A DNA stretch of 64,000 bases from LD21 sp963715785. Lineage in GTDB: Bacteria > Bacteroidota > Bacteroidia > Bacteroidales > VadinHA17. The notes beneath the pieces are model-generated. The model saw nothing but the letters and a program-made list of their open reading frames with translations, was not told the DNA's origin and made no database searches. The translations under genes and the position numbers were made by a program. The stretch is from contig OY970276.1 of NCBI GenBank assembly GCA_963715785.1, forward strand, positions 3,472,001-3,536,000, written 5' to 3'. Shown here one piece after another: positions 27,693 to 36,695 of the stretch; the first letter of the stretch is position 1, and every line of letters starts with the position of its first letter.

Positions 27693-30119
27693 CTATTTAT
27701 ATCTCAATGCCTGTGTCGGATTGTAATCAGCGGCTTTTAGGGCTTGAAAGCTGATCGAGACCCAACCGATAACCAAACCAATAAGGCTGGCTGAAATGTA
27801 AATAAAATGGCCAATGCTGACCTTTTCTGCAAAGCCCTCAAGCCATGCCTTGACACCAAAGTATGCGACAGGATATGCGACAAGTGATGACAAAGCAATA
27901 AGACCCAGTACTTCTCTCGATAATAATGCCACAATAACATTTCTTGATGCCCCGAAAGTTTTCCTGATTCCAACCTCCCTGGTTCTGATTGCGGTCATGT
28001 AGGTAATCAGTCCAATTAATCCAAGGCAGGCAATGAAAATTGCGAGTATGGAGAAAAGAATAAAGAGTCTTCCGGCTTTAAATTCTGTTTCATATTGCTT
28101 GTTGAATTCTTCTGCAAAAAAAGAATATTGAAATGGACGTCTGTTTGAAAATTCGTTCCAGAGATTTTCAATTGATCGGATTGTGCCCTGTACATTATTT
28201 CCCTTAAGCCTGATGCAAAGATATCCCGGATAATTTCCAGGCATGAATGTAAAACATACCGGGGCTATCCTGGTATGAAGAGACTCAATGTTGAAATCTT
28301 TCATAACACCCACTATCTTTCGTTTAGCAAATGTCCCGGGGCCTGAAGGCTGAAGTATATATTTTCCGATAGGATCAGTGAGCCCCAGGGATTTTACCGC
28401 GGTTTCATTAATAAGCATATTGGTGGTATCTGTCCCGTATTCCTTAGAGAAAAACCTGCCGGCAGCAAGTTTGATTCCCATGGCTTCGGGGTATCCGTAA
28501 CTTACCTGATCCTGCATGATCAGATGGGTTGCCTTTGCAGGATCGTCATCGACCATAAAAGCATTATTTGAATAAAGCTTGCCTGGTACAGCAGTTGCGT
28601 TTGAGGCCTTTTCAACTCCTGGAATCAGCACTACTTGTTGTTTAAATGCTTCGATCTGATAACCCAGAACATCAGGCCTTTTAATTACAAGGAGGTTTTC
28701 CTTATCGAGACCCATATCAGCTGATGTCATGAAATTAAGTTGTCGGTATACTACAAATGCGCCAATGATTATTACAGTTGAGATCGTGAATTGCAGCACT
28801 ACAAGGATCCCTCTGAGTTTTTTGGATATTGATCCCGGATTTAACACTCCTTTCAATACGTCAACAGGATTAAATGATGCGAGGACAAAAGCAGGATATG
28901 CTCCTGCAGCAGTACCTACAAATAGTATGAGCACAATAAGACCAAGAAAGCCTTTATAATCTGAAAACAGTCCTGCTGAGATTTCCTTTCCGATGAGCTG
29001 GTTGAATAAAGGAGTAAGAGCAAGCACAAGCAATGAAGCTATTATCGTTGCCACTGTGACAACTGCAAGAGACTCACCTATGAATTGCATAATAAGACCG
29101 CTTTTGTCTGACCCGGAAACCTTTCTTATTCCTACTTCTTTTGCTCTTCGGGCAGATTTTGCAGTGGCAAGATTTATATAATTGATAATGGCTATTACCA
29201 GTATCATAAGGGCTATGCCTGCGAATATATAAACATTTGTCAGTGATCCCGGCGGCAGAAGCGGGTATTGCGGAGCCCCTTTGAGATGAATGTCTTTTAG
29301 TGGTTCAAGCTCATAGCCGAATTGATTCCCGGCCTTCTGAAAATCCTCGATCGTTACACCAAGAAACTGTTTCAGCTGAGGTCCTACGTATTTTAAAATG
29401 ACCTCGGGAAACTTAGCTTCCAGATAGCTCTTCTTTGTCCCTTCTTTTAGAACTATATAGGTATAAAAACTATGGCCGATCCAATTACCGCTTCTCGATG
29501 AAGGCAAAGACATCAGGGAGCAAAGCATATCAAATTTGAAATGAGAATTTGAAGGTATATTCTGAACCACTCCGGTAACAGTGTAGAGATTGGTATCAGC
29601 TTCCAGACTCAATCGTTTTCCGATTGGATCTTCATTCCCAAAATATTTTTCAGCCGTTTTTTTTGTGAGTACTATTGACTTTGGATTTGCCAGAGCTTTT
29701 GCGGGATCACCCATTAGCATCTTAAAGTCAAAAACGCTGAAGAAGGAGGAGTCTGCAAATAGAAGGGCATCTTCATAAAATCTGGTATCTCCATATTTTA
29801 CAAGCCAGGTGTTTGAACCCGATTTGAAAAGTCTTGCCGCGTGTTCAACCTCAGGATAATCTGTGAGAAGTGCCTGTGCCATAGGGGGGGCAGATACAGC
29901 CTGATTAAGTGTCGATCCTGCCATCAGGCCGGTGATTTTTATACGGTAAATGTTCTCATAGTTTTTATGAAACCTGTCATAGCTCAGTTCATGCAAAACA
30001 TATAATGTAATTAAAAGGAATCCAGTGATCCCGATTGTTAGCCCGGTAATGTTCAGAATAAGATAGCCTTTGTCCTTTCTCATGCTCCGGATTGATTTAA
30101 TAAAGAAATTTTTTAACAT
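27693..30119 (-). CDS. FtsX-like/MacB-type ABC transporter permease
   Basis: The 808-residue protein has two copies of the MacB-type layout: a first membrane helix (GYLILNITGLTIGITGFLLITLY), a periplasmic MacB_PCD domain, then a three-helix FtsX domain (IALMILVIAIINYINLATAKSARRAKEVGIRKVSG), and again near the C-terminus (ILFSILAIFIACLGLIGLITYMTAIRTREVGIRKTFGAS). The duplicated RxxEVGIRKxxG loop, which contacts the ATPase, is clear. Such permeases act in export of peptides, lipids or drugs, or in envelope stress. No ATPase gene is adjacent, so its partner must be encoded elsewhere. Confidence 0.92.
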   Translation of the reverse strand: MLKNFFIKSIRSMRKDKGYLILNITGLTIGITGFLLITLYVLHELSYDRFHKNYENIYRIKITGLMAGSTLNQAVSAPPMAQALLTDYPEVEHAARLFKSGSNTWLVKYGDTRFYEDALLFADSSFFSVFDFKMLMGDPAKALANPKSIVLTKKTAEKYFGNEDPIGKRLSLEADTNLYTVTGVVQNIPSNSHFKFDMLCSLMSLPSSRSGNWIGHSFYTYIVLKEGTKKSYLEAKFPEVILKYVGPQLKQFLGVTIEDFQKAGNQFGYELEPLKDIHLKGAPQYPLLPPGSLTNVYIFAGIALMILVIAIINYINLATAKSARRAKEVGIRKVSGSDKSGLIMQFIGESLAVVTVATIIASLLVLALTPLFNQLIGKEISAGLFSDYKGFLGLIVLILFVGTAAGAYPAFVLASFNPVDVLKGVLNPGSISKKLRGILVVLQFTISTVIIIGAFVVYRQLNFMTSADMGLDKENLLVIKRPDVLGYQIEAFKQQVVLIPGVEKASNATAVPGKLYSNNAFMVDDDPAKATHLIMQDQVSYGYPEAMGIKLAAGRFFSKEYGTDTTNMLINETAVKSLGLTDPIGKYILQPSGPGTFAKRKIVGVMKDFNIESLHTRIAPVCFTFMPGNYPGYLCIRLKGNNVQGTIRSIENLWNEFSNRRPFQYSFFAEEFNKQYETEFKAGRLFILFSILAIFIACLGLIGLITYMTAIRTREVGIRKTFGASRNVIVALLSREVLGLIALSSLVAYPVAYFGVKAWLEGFAEKVSIGHFIYISASLIGLVIGWVSISFQALKAADYNPTQALRYK

Positions 30120-30387
30120 AGATTAGGCGTTTAGTTTAAAAATTTGTGATAAAGACAACACAACAGAAGAATTGCTGCATTTTTTGCTAAGATTGTTAAC
30201 TAAAATTTATTCTCAGATAGTGTATTAATAATTTTCTGATCAGGAATATGCAGGAGCCGGAAACTGACCGTACATGCAGCTATTTATTTTTTTTACTGTC
30301 TTTGGATATATTAAGATTTAGGATAAGGAGTCGGAGTAAATAAGCCACTTGCCAGATGATCGAATTGTATGCTAAGATAACCGCCCG

Positions 30388-31446
30388 ATGAAGAAACTCT
30401 TTTATTTGTTTTCAATTCTGACAATAGCCTTTGCGTGTGTCTATCGGAAACCTGAAAAGGCAGAGATCAGATTTGTCAATAACGCGGTAGTAAGGGCCAA
30501 AAATGGAAATAAGCTTGTTGTTTTTGAATTCTGGGCTCCGGAATGTGGCCCATGCATAAGATTGAAGCATGATGTCCTTGATAATGAAAAATACCGGGAG
30601 TTTCTGAATAGAAATTTCATCATTGTAAAGGTATCTCCTTCTGATTCTGTCTATAAACCACTATGGCAGTATTTTAATCTTACATATCAAAGTTCTGTTA
30701 TCTTCCTCGATCAGAATGGAAATGAGATCGACCGCACAGTAAGCTATGATGGGAACAGGGCAGCCTATTACAACTTTCTTAAAGAAGTCTCTGAAGGAAG
30801 AAATCTTTACAGTGTCATATTCTCAATTTATGAAAAGGACACTTTAAATGTCAACTCAAACTATATGCTTGCCAGAAAGCTTTTATTCAGGTACCAGGTA
30901 AAGGATGCAGTCAGGCATTTTAACAAAGTGTTGTTATACGATCCTCAGAATAAATACGGACATAACGAAGAGTGTAAATTTAAAATTGCAGAAAGTGATC
31001 TTTTGCTTCATGGAAAAATGCGGGGCATCATGGATTTTGTCAGAGCTGATTTAAAAAATGATTATGTTCCTAAGGCCTATGAGTACCTGATAGATGACCT
31101 GATAAACAGGAAAAGCAGGGATAGTTGTCTTTCACTGTGCGAAGAGGCTCTCATAAAATACCCAGGAAGCTATGAGATACTCAACAAATATGCATGGGCA
31201 ATCTGTACATTTGAATTAAAGAACGACTATCCCAAAGCTCTTCTTATGGCTCAGAAATCAATCTCTATAAATCCTGAGAGATCAGGAACATATGCAACAG
31301 AAGCCTGGATTGAGTTCAGGCTCGGAGAGAGGCAGAAAGCGATAGAACTTCTTGACAAGGCTATTGAAATATATCCTCACCCTTCGTATCAAAGAGATCT
31401 GGCTCAGTTTAAATCGGATCCTGTAAATCAGAAATTCCCGCATTGA
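30388..31446 (+). CDS. Thioredoxin-fold lipoprotein with TPR repeats
   Basis: The leader MKKLFYLFSILTIAFAC fits a lipoprotein signal with Cys17. Residues about 40-150 form a thioredoxin-like domain with the redox motif CGPC in FEFWAPECGPCIRLKHDVL and YQSSVIFLDQNGNEI near the usual cis-proline position, although the proline itself is replaced by serine. The C-terminal half holds TPR-like helices (AIELLDKAIEIYPHPSYQRDLA). A periplasmic disulfide reductase or thiol-monitoring role is plausible. It stands alone, divergent from the permease. Replacement of cis-Pro makes the redox role less certain. Confidence 0.78.
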   Translation: MKKLFYLFSILTIAFACVYRKPEKAEIRFVNNAVVRAKNGNKLVVFEFWAPECGPCIRLKHDVLDNEKYREFLNRNFIIVKVSPSDSVYKPLWQYFNLTYQSSVIFLDQNGNEIDRTVSYDGNRAAYYNFLKEVSEGRNLYSVIFSIYEKDTLNVNSNYMLARKLLFRYQVKDAVRHFNKVLLYDPQNKYGHNEECKFKIAESDLLLHGKMRGIMDFVRADLKNDYVPKAYEYLIDDLINRKSRDSCLSLCEEALIKYPGSYEILNKYAWAICTFELKNDYPKALLMAQKSISINPERSGTYATEAWIEFRLGERQKAIELLDKAIEIYPHPSYQRDLAQFKSDPVNQKFPH

Positions 31447-31656
31447 TTCCATCTTCAGGGAAACATTGAAAATCAAATCATGTTATAGTAATATTGGTTT
31501 ACTACTGCCGGGTTGATACATTATCAGCAGTAAACTGGAAATACTTTACAATAACGTACTGATACAGAGATGTATAATTAGATTTTAATTACTCAGGTAA
31601 AATTGTTGAAAAAATCCTAACTTTGGATAAAAGGGGAAACTTATTATTACCAGGGA

Positions 31657-32082
31657 ATGCGAAAAATAAAGTCAGCCGTCTTATTATTATCAATGAGTTT
31701 GATATTCATTTCGGTATATTCTTGTCTAAAGGGACCATTCACCTCCAGCGATTTCATGATACAGGTTGACTCAATACATGTTGCCGACACTGTCAGGTCA
31801 AATACGCCTTTCTCCGTAGATTTTTTCGGGACTATCGGATTTGACGGCTGTTTTAATTTTAAAACATTTAAAAAAAACATACAGGACAGTATTATAAGTG
31901 TGGAGGCATGGGGAAGCTATGAGAAAATGGATGGACAATGTCCGACAGAACTTGTGACTTTGCAGGGAAGGAAGCTAAGCATGTCTATACCTATTCCCGG
32001 CAACTATATATTAATTGTGAAAGAGCCTGATTATTCGGTATTGGTCAAACGCATTAAAGTGACCGGAGTCATTCCTTACTGA
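31657..32082 (+). CDS. Small exported lipoprotein, unknown function
   Basis: The 141-residue product starts MRKIKSAVLLLSMSLIFISVYSCLKG, a clear signal sequence with lipobox VYSC. The mature part is beta-rich (IHVADTVRSNTPFSVDFFGTIG, LSMSIPIPGNYILIVKEPDYSVLVKRIKV), resembling a single immunoglobulin-like or beta-sandwich domain. No homologue is recognised. It lies between the thioredoxin-fold gene and a methyltransferase, without operon-like spacing. Confidence 0.65.
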   Translation: MRKIKSAVLLLSMSLIFISVYSCLKGPFTSSDFMIQVDSIHVADTVRSNTPFSVDFFGTIGFDGCFNFKTFKKNIQDSIISVEAWGSYEKMDGQCPTELVTLQGRKLSMSIPIPGNYILIVKEPDYSVLVKRIKVTGVIPY

Positions 32083-32173
32083 TTACTTTATTGTAACAAG
32101 ATTATTGAAATATCAGGCATTGGTTTTAACCTGACACAGCGATTTACACACATTAATTTCAGGATCTATTGGT

Positions 32174-32803
32174 ATGAAAGAATCAAAACACATAGAATTA
32201 AACAAGACAAAATGGGACAAATGGTCAGAAACAGCCGATGGGAAAGGATTTATTTATGAATATCTCAGAAGGGCACAGCTTAACGTAATATCTCTGCTCG
32301 ATATTAAGGCGGACATGAGCTTTCTTGATATTGGATGCGGTACCGGATGGGCTGTAGGACAGGTGGCAAAAGCAGTGGAATATAAAGGTATTTTCTATGG
32401 CATTGATATGTCTTCAGGCATGATCGGGAAAGCTAAGGAGAAGTTTAAGAGTTATGAGAATATTCATTTTATTGAAACCAGTTCAGAATCAATTCCACTT
32501 GATGATAATCTGTTTGATAACATTATATGTACAAATTCTTTCCATCACTATTTGCATCCTGAAAAAGCCATGAAGGAAATTGCCCGTCTGCTTAAGACAG
32601 GAGGAAAGATTTATATACTTGATCCTGCAGCAGATATCTGGTTCATAAAGATTATAGATAAGCTTATCAAAATATTTGAGCCACAGCATGTTAAGATTTA
32701 CAGCACTGAGGAGTTTAAGAACCTGATGTCAGAGGCGGGTTTAAAACATCTTGGTTTTAGAATAATAGCTGGAAGGCAAAAGGTTCAGATTGGAGAAAAA
32801 TGA
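32174..32803 (+). CDS. Class I SAM-dependent methyltransferase
   Basis: The 209-residue protein has motif I MSFLDIGCGTGWAVGQVAKA, an acidic loop GIDMSSGMIGKAKEKF, SESIPLDDNLFDNIICTNSFHHYLHPEKA, and LLKTGGKIYILDPAAD, a standard Methyltransf_11/UbiE-type core. The substrate is not predictable from this. It is shorter than the methyltransferase at 17440 and the two share little beyond the core motifs. It is followed by about 200 bp without a convincing gene. Confidence 0.87.
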   Translation: MKESKHIELNKTKWDKWSETADGKGFIYEYLRRAQLNVISLLDIKADMSFLDIGCGTGWAVGQVAKAVEYKGIFYGIDMSSGMIGKAKEKFKSYENIHFIETSSESIPLDDNLFDNIICTNSFHHYLHPEKAMKEIARLLKTGGKIYILDPAADIWFIKIIDKLIKIFEPQHVKIYSTEEFKNLMSEAGLKHLGFRIIAGRQKVQIGEK

Positions 32804-33006
32804 CGATCTTAGATAATTCGTGAGATTTGATTTATACGGATTCCTAAGTCAGAAATTGACGGCTCTGAAGCAAGATGGCATACGCAACACAAAGAAACTG
32901 ATTGAGAAATACCTGTAACACCCGGTAAGTTCAAAACAAACTTATCTTCTGATTGTTACCTGTTTAGTTAGCACATTTTTTGAATTATTATCAAAGAATC
33001 AAAGAT

Positions 33007-33405
33007 ATGACGACAGATCCACAGGTACCGCCAAACTATCATACGGTTATGCCTTATCTGATAGTTGAAAATGCGACAAGATTCCTGTCATTCGCAGAAG
33101 AAGTTTTTGGAGCGAAAGAGATGTACAGGGCCATGCGCGATGCTGACACGATTATGCATGCGGAAATTATGATCGGCGACAGCACGATAATGTTTGCTGA
33201 TGCTACTGAAAATTACAGACCCATACCGGCAGGTTTATTTATTTACGTTGATAATGCTGATGAGAGATTCAGGAAAGCGATCGATGCCGGTGCAAAAGTG
33301 ATCAATGAAGTAGCTAACCAGCCATATGGACGCAGCGGAGGTGTCATGGACCCGTTTGGGAACTCATGGTGGGTAACCTCTGTCAATCCGACGAAGTCAC
33401 AATAA
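33007..33405 (+). CDS. VOC-superfamily protein (PhnB/glyoxalase-like)
   Basis: The protein has two beta-alpha-beta-beta-beta halves typical of the vicinal oxygen chelate fold: HTVMPYLIVENATRFLSFAEEVFGAKE and, in the second half, GLFIYVDNADERFRKAIDAGAKV ending DPFGNSWWVTSV. The phrases MRDADTIMHAEIMIGDSTIMFAD and GRSGGVMDPFGN are typical of the PhnB/YciR-like branch. The longer frame begins at a TTG at 32980; the ATG at 33007 gives a cleaner 132-residue start. Substrate unknown. The metal ligands of true glyoxalases are not all evident. The gene lies 24 bp upstream of the response regulator. Confidence 0.82.
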   Translation: MTTDPQVPPNYHTVMPYLIVENATRFLSFAEEVFGAKEMYRAMRDADTIMHAEIMIGDSTIMFADATENYRPIPAGLFIYVDNADERFRKAIDAGAKVINEVANQPYGRSGGVMDPFGNSWWVTSVNPTKSQ

Positions 33406-33429
33406 TCTCTTCTTGCAAAGAGCATAATT

Positions 33430-33876
33430 ATGAAGAAAAACTATGATCCGGTGGAGATTCTTATAGTTGAGGACAATCCCAACGATGCTGAGCTGACACT
33501 CAGAGCGTTGAAAAAAAACAACCTTGTAAATGATGTGTTTGTAGCCGTAGATGGTCAGGAAGCCATTGATTTTATCTTCTGTAAGGGGAAATTTTCAGGG
33601 CGCATCAATTCCACTGCATTGAAAGTTATTTTCCTCGACCTGAAATTGCCTAAAATAAGCGGATTGGAGGTGCTTAAGATGATTAAATCAGATCCGAAAA
33701 CGAAAAAACTTCCCGTGGTGATTGTTAGTTCTTCAAAAGAAGATCCTGATATAAAAGCTGCGTATGAACTTGGAACAAATGGATATGTGGTAAAACCCAT
33801 GGACTTCAACGATTTTATAAGGGTGATACATAACACGGGTCTGTTCTGGCTTCTGGTCAACGAGGCTCCGAAATAG
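33430..33876 (+). CDS. Single-domain response regulator
   Basis: A 148-residue receiver domain with no output domain. The acidic pocket is in ILIVEDNPNDAE, the phosphoacceptor aspartate in VIFLDLKLPKISGLEVL, and the conserved lysine in GYVVKPMDFNDF. The insert FCKGKFSGRINSTALK before the acceptor strand is typical of Rcp1-type regulators that partner phytochrome-like or hybrid kinases. It probably relays phosphate or regulates by protein contact. No kinase is adjacent; the histidine kinase at 16013 is a possible partner by inference only. Confidence 0.9.
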   Translation: MKKNYDPVEILIVEDNPNDAELTLRALKKNNLVNDVFVAVDGQEAIDFIFCKGKFSGRINSTALKVIFLDLKLPKISGLEVLKMIKSDPKTKKLPVVIVSSSKEDPDIKAAYELGTNGYVVKPMDFNDFIRVIHNTGLFWLLVNEAPK

Positions 33877-33913
33877 ACTTGGTTCAACTCCGGATAACAT
33901 CTTATGAGCTTTT

Positions 33914-35707
33914 TTAGGCTTTAATAAACTTTGGAGTGAACGTCTCATTGGAAAACATTATGGCAGTATTTATTAACGCCAGGTGTGAATAGGCCTGGGG
34001 GAAATTTCCAAGAAGCCTCTTTGTGGTAAAATCAATATCTTCACTAAATAACCCGAGATGATTTCCGCAGGCCAGAAGGTTTTCGAATATCTCTTTTGCT
34101 TCAGCAGTCATTCCGATTTTGAAAAGGGCCTGGATCATCCAGAATGTACATATAGTGAATGATGACTCTGGTCTTCCAAAATCATCAGGGTTAAGATAAC
34201 GGTATACCAGGCCGTTATAGAAAAGTGCTTTTTTAACAGCAAGAACGGTTTTTTGATATTTTATATCGGATGCCGGTATAAAGCCATAATCGGCCATCAG
34301 GAGCAGCGACGCATCAAGCTCTGAATTGCTGTAAGTCTGGGTGAAGGTCTGAAGATCATTATTCCATCCGTTTTTCAACACATCCTCTTTTATGTCATTT
34401 GCAATCCCACGCCATGTCTCAGCATAATAGTTTTTATTTAATATGATGGCGATTTTTGCAGCCCTGTCCATAGCAACCCAGCTCATGACTTTTGAAAAGA
34501 CAAAGTGATTTTCTTCGTTCCTGAATTCCCAGATACTTTTGTCGGGCTTCTCCCAATGTGTCGAGACGGTCAGTGAAATGTTCCGTACAATTTCCCATAT
34601 GTCCTCAATTTCATCAAGTGTTCCGGGAAAGAATTCATAATACTGCAAAATAACATTAAGGAGATAACCAAAAACGTCATTTTGTTTCTGATAAAAAGCT
34701 GCATTGCCAATTCTCACCGGTTTTGAGTTTTCATATCCTGCCAGATGAGGCAGATCAATTTCTGTGAGATCCCGCTCGCCTCTTATTCCATACATTATCT
34801 GGAATGAATCGTTCTTTGACTTCAATATCCCTTTTAAATAGCCCAGAAAACGCTGTGCGGAGTAGTAATGACCCATCCTGAGAAGGGTATCGATCGACAT
34901 TGATGCGTCACGAAGCCAGCAAAAACGATAGTCCCAGTTCCGCACCTGACCAATCGTCTCAGGAATACTTGTTGTTAATGATGCCAGCATTGCCCCGGAT
35001 GACTGGTATGACATTATTTTAAGTACAAGCAGGCTCCTGATGATTTCTTCATTGTATTTTTCATATTTTTTCGAACGGATAGTCCAGTTTAACCAGTATA
35101 CCTTTGTCCTCTGAAATTCGATATAGACCCTCGTAATGTCAATGTTTACCAGCTTCTGATTATACGAAAGCAGGAGAAACTGATGTCGTCTGAGGGTGAC
35201 TTCCTTTGATTCAAGTACATCATTCAAATCGAGACTGGAATAGAGATAAATGCAATCGGTCGGTATATCTCTGGAATAGGTCTTAATATGATTATCCTCT
35301 ATTATATTCGAAACCTCTTCCCTGGCATAGTTAAAGGCGGGGAGGTATCTTACTCTGAATGATGGTGTTCCCGACATCAGCTTTATATAGCGGAATATTT
35401 CAGCAGGCGCAAAGTAATCCGATTCGGTGAGTTTATAGCGGGGCATGAAATCTATAACCTCAAATGTACCCTTGTCTGATTTGAATTCTGTACAAAGAAC
35501 GTTTGTCCAGTATATATATTTCTGGGAGATAACATATTCTTCTCCAACCTCAAAACTGAATGAACCTCCTATTTTGTCATCAAGTAGCTTGGCGAAGATT
35601 GATGGTGAATCGAAATCAGGCAGACAGCACCAGTCTATACTTCCCTTTTCAGAAATAAGGGCCGCGCTCCGGCAGTTCCCGATTACCCCATAATTCAGAT
35701 TATTCAT
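33914..35707 (-). CDS. Glycoside hydrolase family 15 (glucoamylase/trehalase type)
   Basis: The 597-residue protein begins LNYGVIGNCRSAALISEKGSIDWCCLPDFDSPSIFAKLLD, the diagnostic N-terminus of bacterial GH15 enzymes, and has the (alpha/alpha)6 barrel phrases IGQVRNWDYRFCWLRDASMSID, GIRGERDLTEIDLPHLAGYE, a likely acid residue in the region DFGRPESSFTICTFWMIQAL, and NFPQAYSHLALINTA at the end. Members cleave terminal alpha-glucosides in glucans, or trehalose. The neighbours otsB and the synthase fused to a sensor region favour trehalase activity, but this is contextual. No signal peptide, so it acts in the cytoplasm. Confidence 0.88.
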   Translation of the reverse strand: MNNLNYGVIGNCRSAALISEKGSIDWCCLPDFDSPSIFAKLLDDKIGGSFSFEVGEEYVISQKYIYWTNVLCTEFKSDKGTFEVIDFMPRYKLTESDYFAPAEIFRYIKLMSGTPSFRVRYLPAFNYAREEVSNIIEDNHIKTYSRDIPTDCIYLYSSLDLNDVLESKEVTLRRHQFLLLSYNQKLVNIDITRVYIEFQRTKVYWLNWTIRSKKYEKYNEEIIRSLLVLKIMSYQSSGAMLASLTTSIPETIGQVRNWDYRFCWLRDASMSIDTLLRMGHYYSAQRFLGYLKGILKSKNDSFQIMYGIRGERDLTEIDLPHLAGYENSKPVRIGNAAFYQKQNDVFGYLLNVILQYYEFFPGTLDEIEDIWEIVRNISLTVSTHWEKPDKSIWEFRNEENHFVFSKVMSWVAMDRAAKIAIILNKNYYAETWRGIANDIKEDVLKNGWNNDLQTFTQTYSNSELDASLLLMADYGFIPASDIKYQKTVLAVKKALFYNGLVYRYLNPDDFGRPESSFTICTFWMIQALFKIGMTAEAKEIFENLLACGNHLGLFSEDIDFTTKRLLGNFPQAYSHLALINTAIMFSNETFTPKFIKA

Positions 35708-35933
35708 AATAAGATTTCGTTAAAAGTTTACATCCCTTTTTTATTAGCCCGCGAAGATCTTCTCTTAAAAATACAAATATAAGATTGAATTTCTTATCTA
35801 TTCAGTAGCAAACCATTAAGATGTATACTCAAAAATCTGATTCCAAAACAAATTATTACTCAGTTTGTTTAACTTTATGCAATCCTTAAGACTCTATATA
35901 ATAAGTAAACAGATATTATCCCAATAAATATTT

Positions 35934-36695
35934 ATGATGGACGGTAAGACTGAAAGAGAAATCCGGGATAAATTCAAAAATGCAAAAAGCAGACTTGTTC
36001 TGCTCGACTACGACGGTACACTCGTTAAACATACGCCTTTGGCTGGAACAGCAAGCCTGCCTGAAGATATGTCGGAAATTATAATCAGACTGGTGGCGGA
36101 TCCTCATACGGAAACTTACATAATTACCGGCAGGAGTAAGACCGATATTGATTTATTTTTGAATCACATTCCGATTGACATTATTGCTGAGCATGGTGCT
36201 ATGATGAAAAAGAATGGAATATGGAAAAATCAGATAGCGGACAATTTCTCGTGGAAAGGTGAAATAATACCCCTTATGAATCAAATTACTGCGATTTGTC
36301 CTGAATCATATATCGAGGAAAAGAATTTTTCTTTAACTTGGCATTATCGTAATGCCGACCCCGTTCTTGGATACTCATGTTCAAGAAAACTTATCCGCCT
36401 TTTAGAGGAAGAAATTCATTCGTATAATTTAAAAATTCTGGATGGTAATAAAGTAGTGGAGATATTGACAAATGCTGTTGGTAAAGGCTATGCCGTAAAA
36501 AAGCTGCTTGATCAAAACCACTATGATTTTGTTTTATCAATAGGAGATGATGTAACTGATGAAGAGATGTTTTCCTTCTTTTCATCCGATTTGGATGCGG
36601 TTACGATTAAAGTTGGAGAAGGTATTACCCTGGCAAGATATATGCTTTCCAATATCATGGAAGTTGAAGACTTTCTAAAACATCTATCAGAATGA
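35934..36695 (+). CDS. otsB: Trehalose-6-phosphate phosphatase
   Basis: This HAD-superfamily enzyme dephosphorylates trehalose 6-phosphate. HAD motif I is LVLLDYDGTLVKH, with the nucleophile and acid aspartates; motif II is in ETYIITGRSKTDID, and motif III/IV in FVLSIGDDVTDEEMFSFF. NAVGKGYAVKKLL is the typical lysine-containing stretch before motif IV, and IIAEHGAMMKKNG the cap signature. The 253-residue length is normal. Two in-frame ATGs at 35934 and 35937 are possible starts. Its stop overlaps the start of the downstream synthase by 4 bp (ATGA), so the two are translationally coupled. Confidence 0.93.
   Translation: MMDGKTEREIRDKFKNAKSRLVLLDYDGTLVKHTPLAGTASLPEDMSEIIIRLVADPHTETYIITGRSKTDIDLFLNHIPIDIIAEHGAMMKKNGIWKNQIADNFSWKGEIIPLMNQITAICPESYIEEKNFSLTWHYRNADPVLGYSCSRKLIRLLEEEIHSYNLKILDGNKVVEILTNAVGKGYAVKKLLDQNHYDFVLSIGDDVTDEEMFSFFSSDLDAVTIKVGEGITLARYMLSNIMEVEDFLKHLSE

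Noticed and set aside
32820..32918. GTG-started 32-residue frame RFDLYGFLSQKLTALKQDG...
   Set aside because: It may be a gene fragment, but it is too short and has no recognisable family to support a call.
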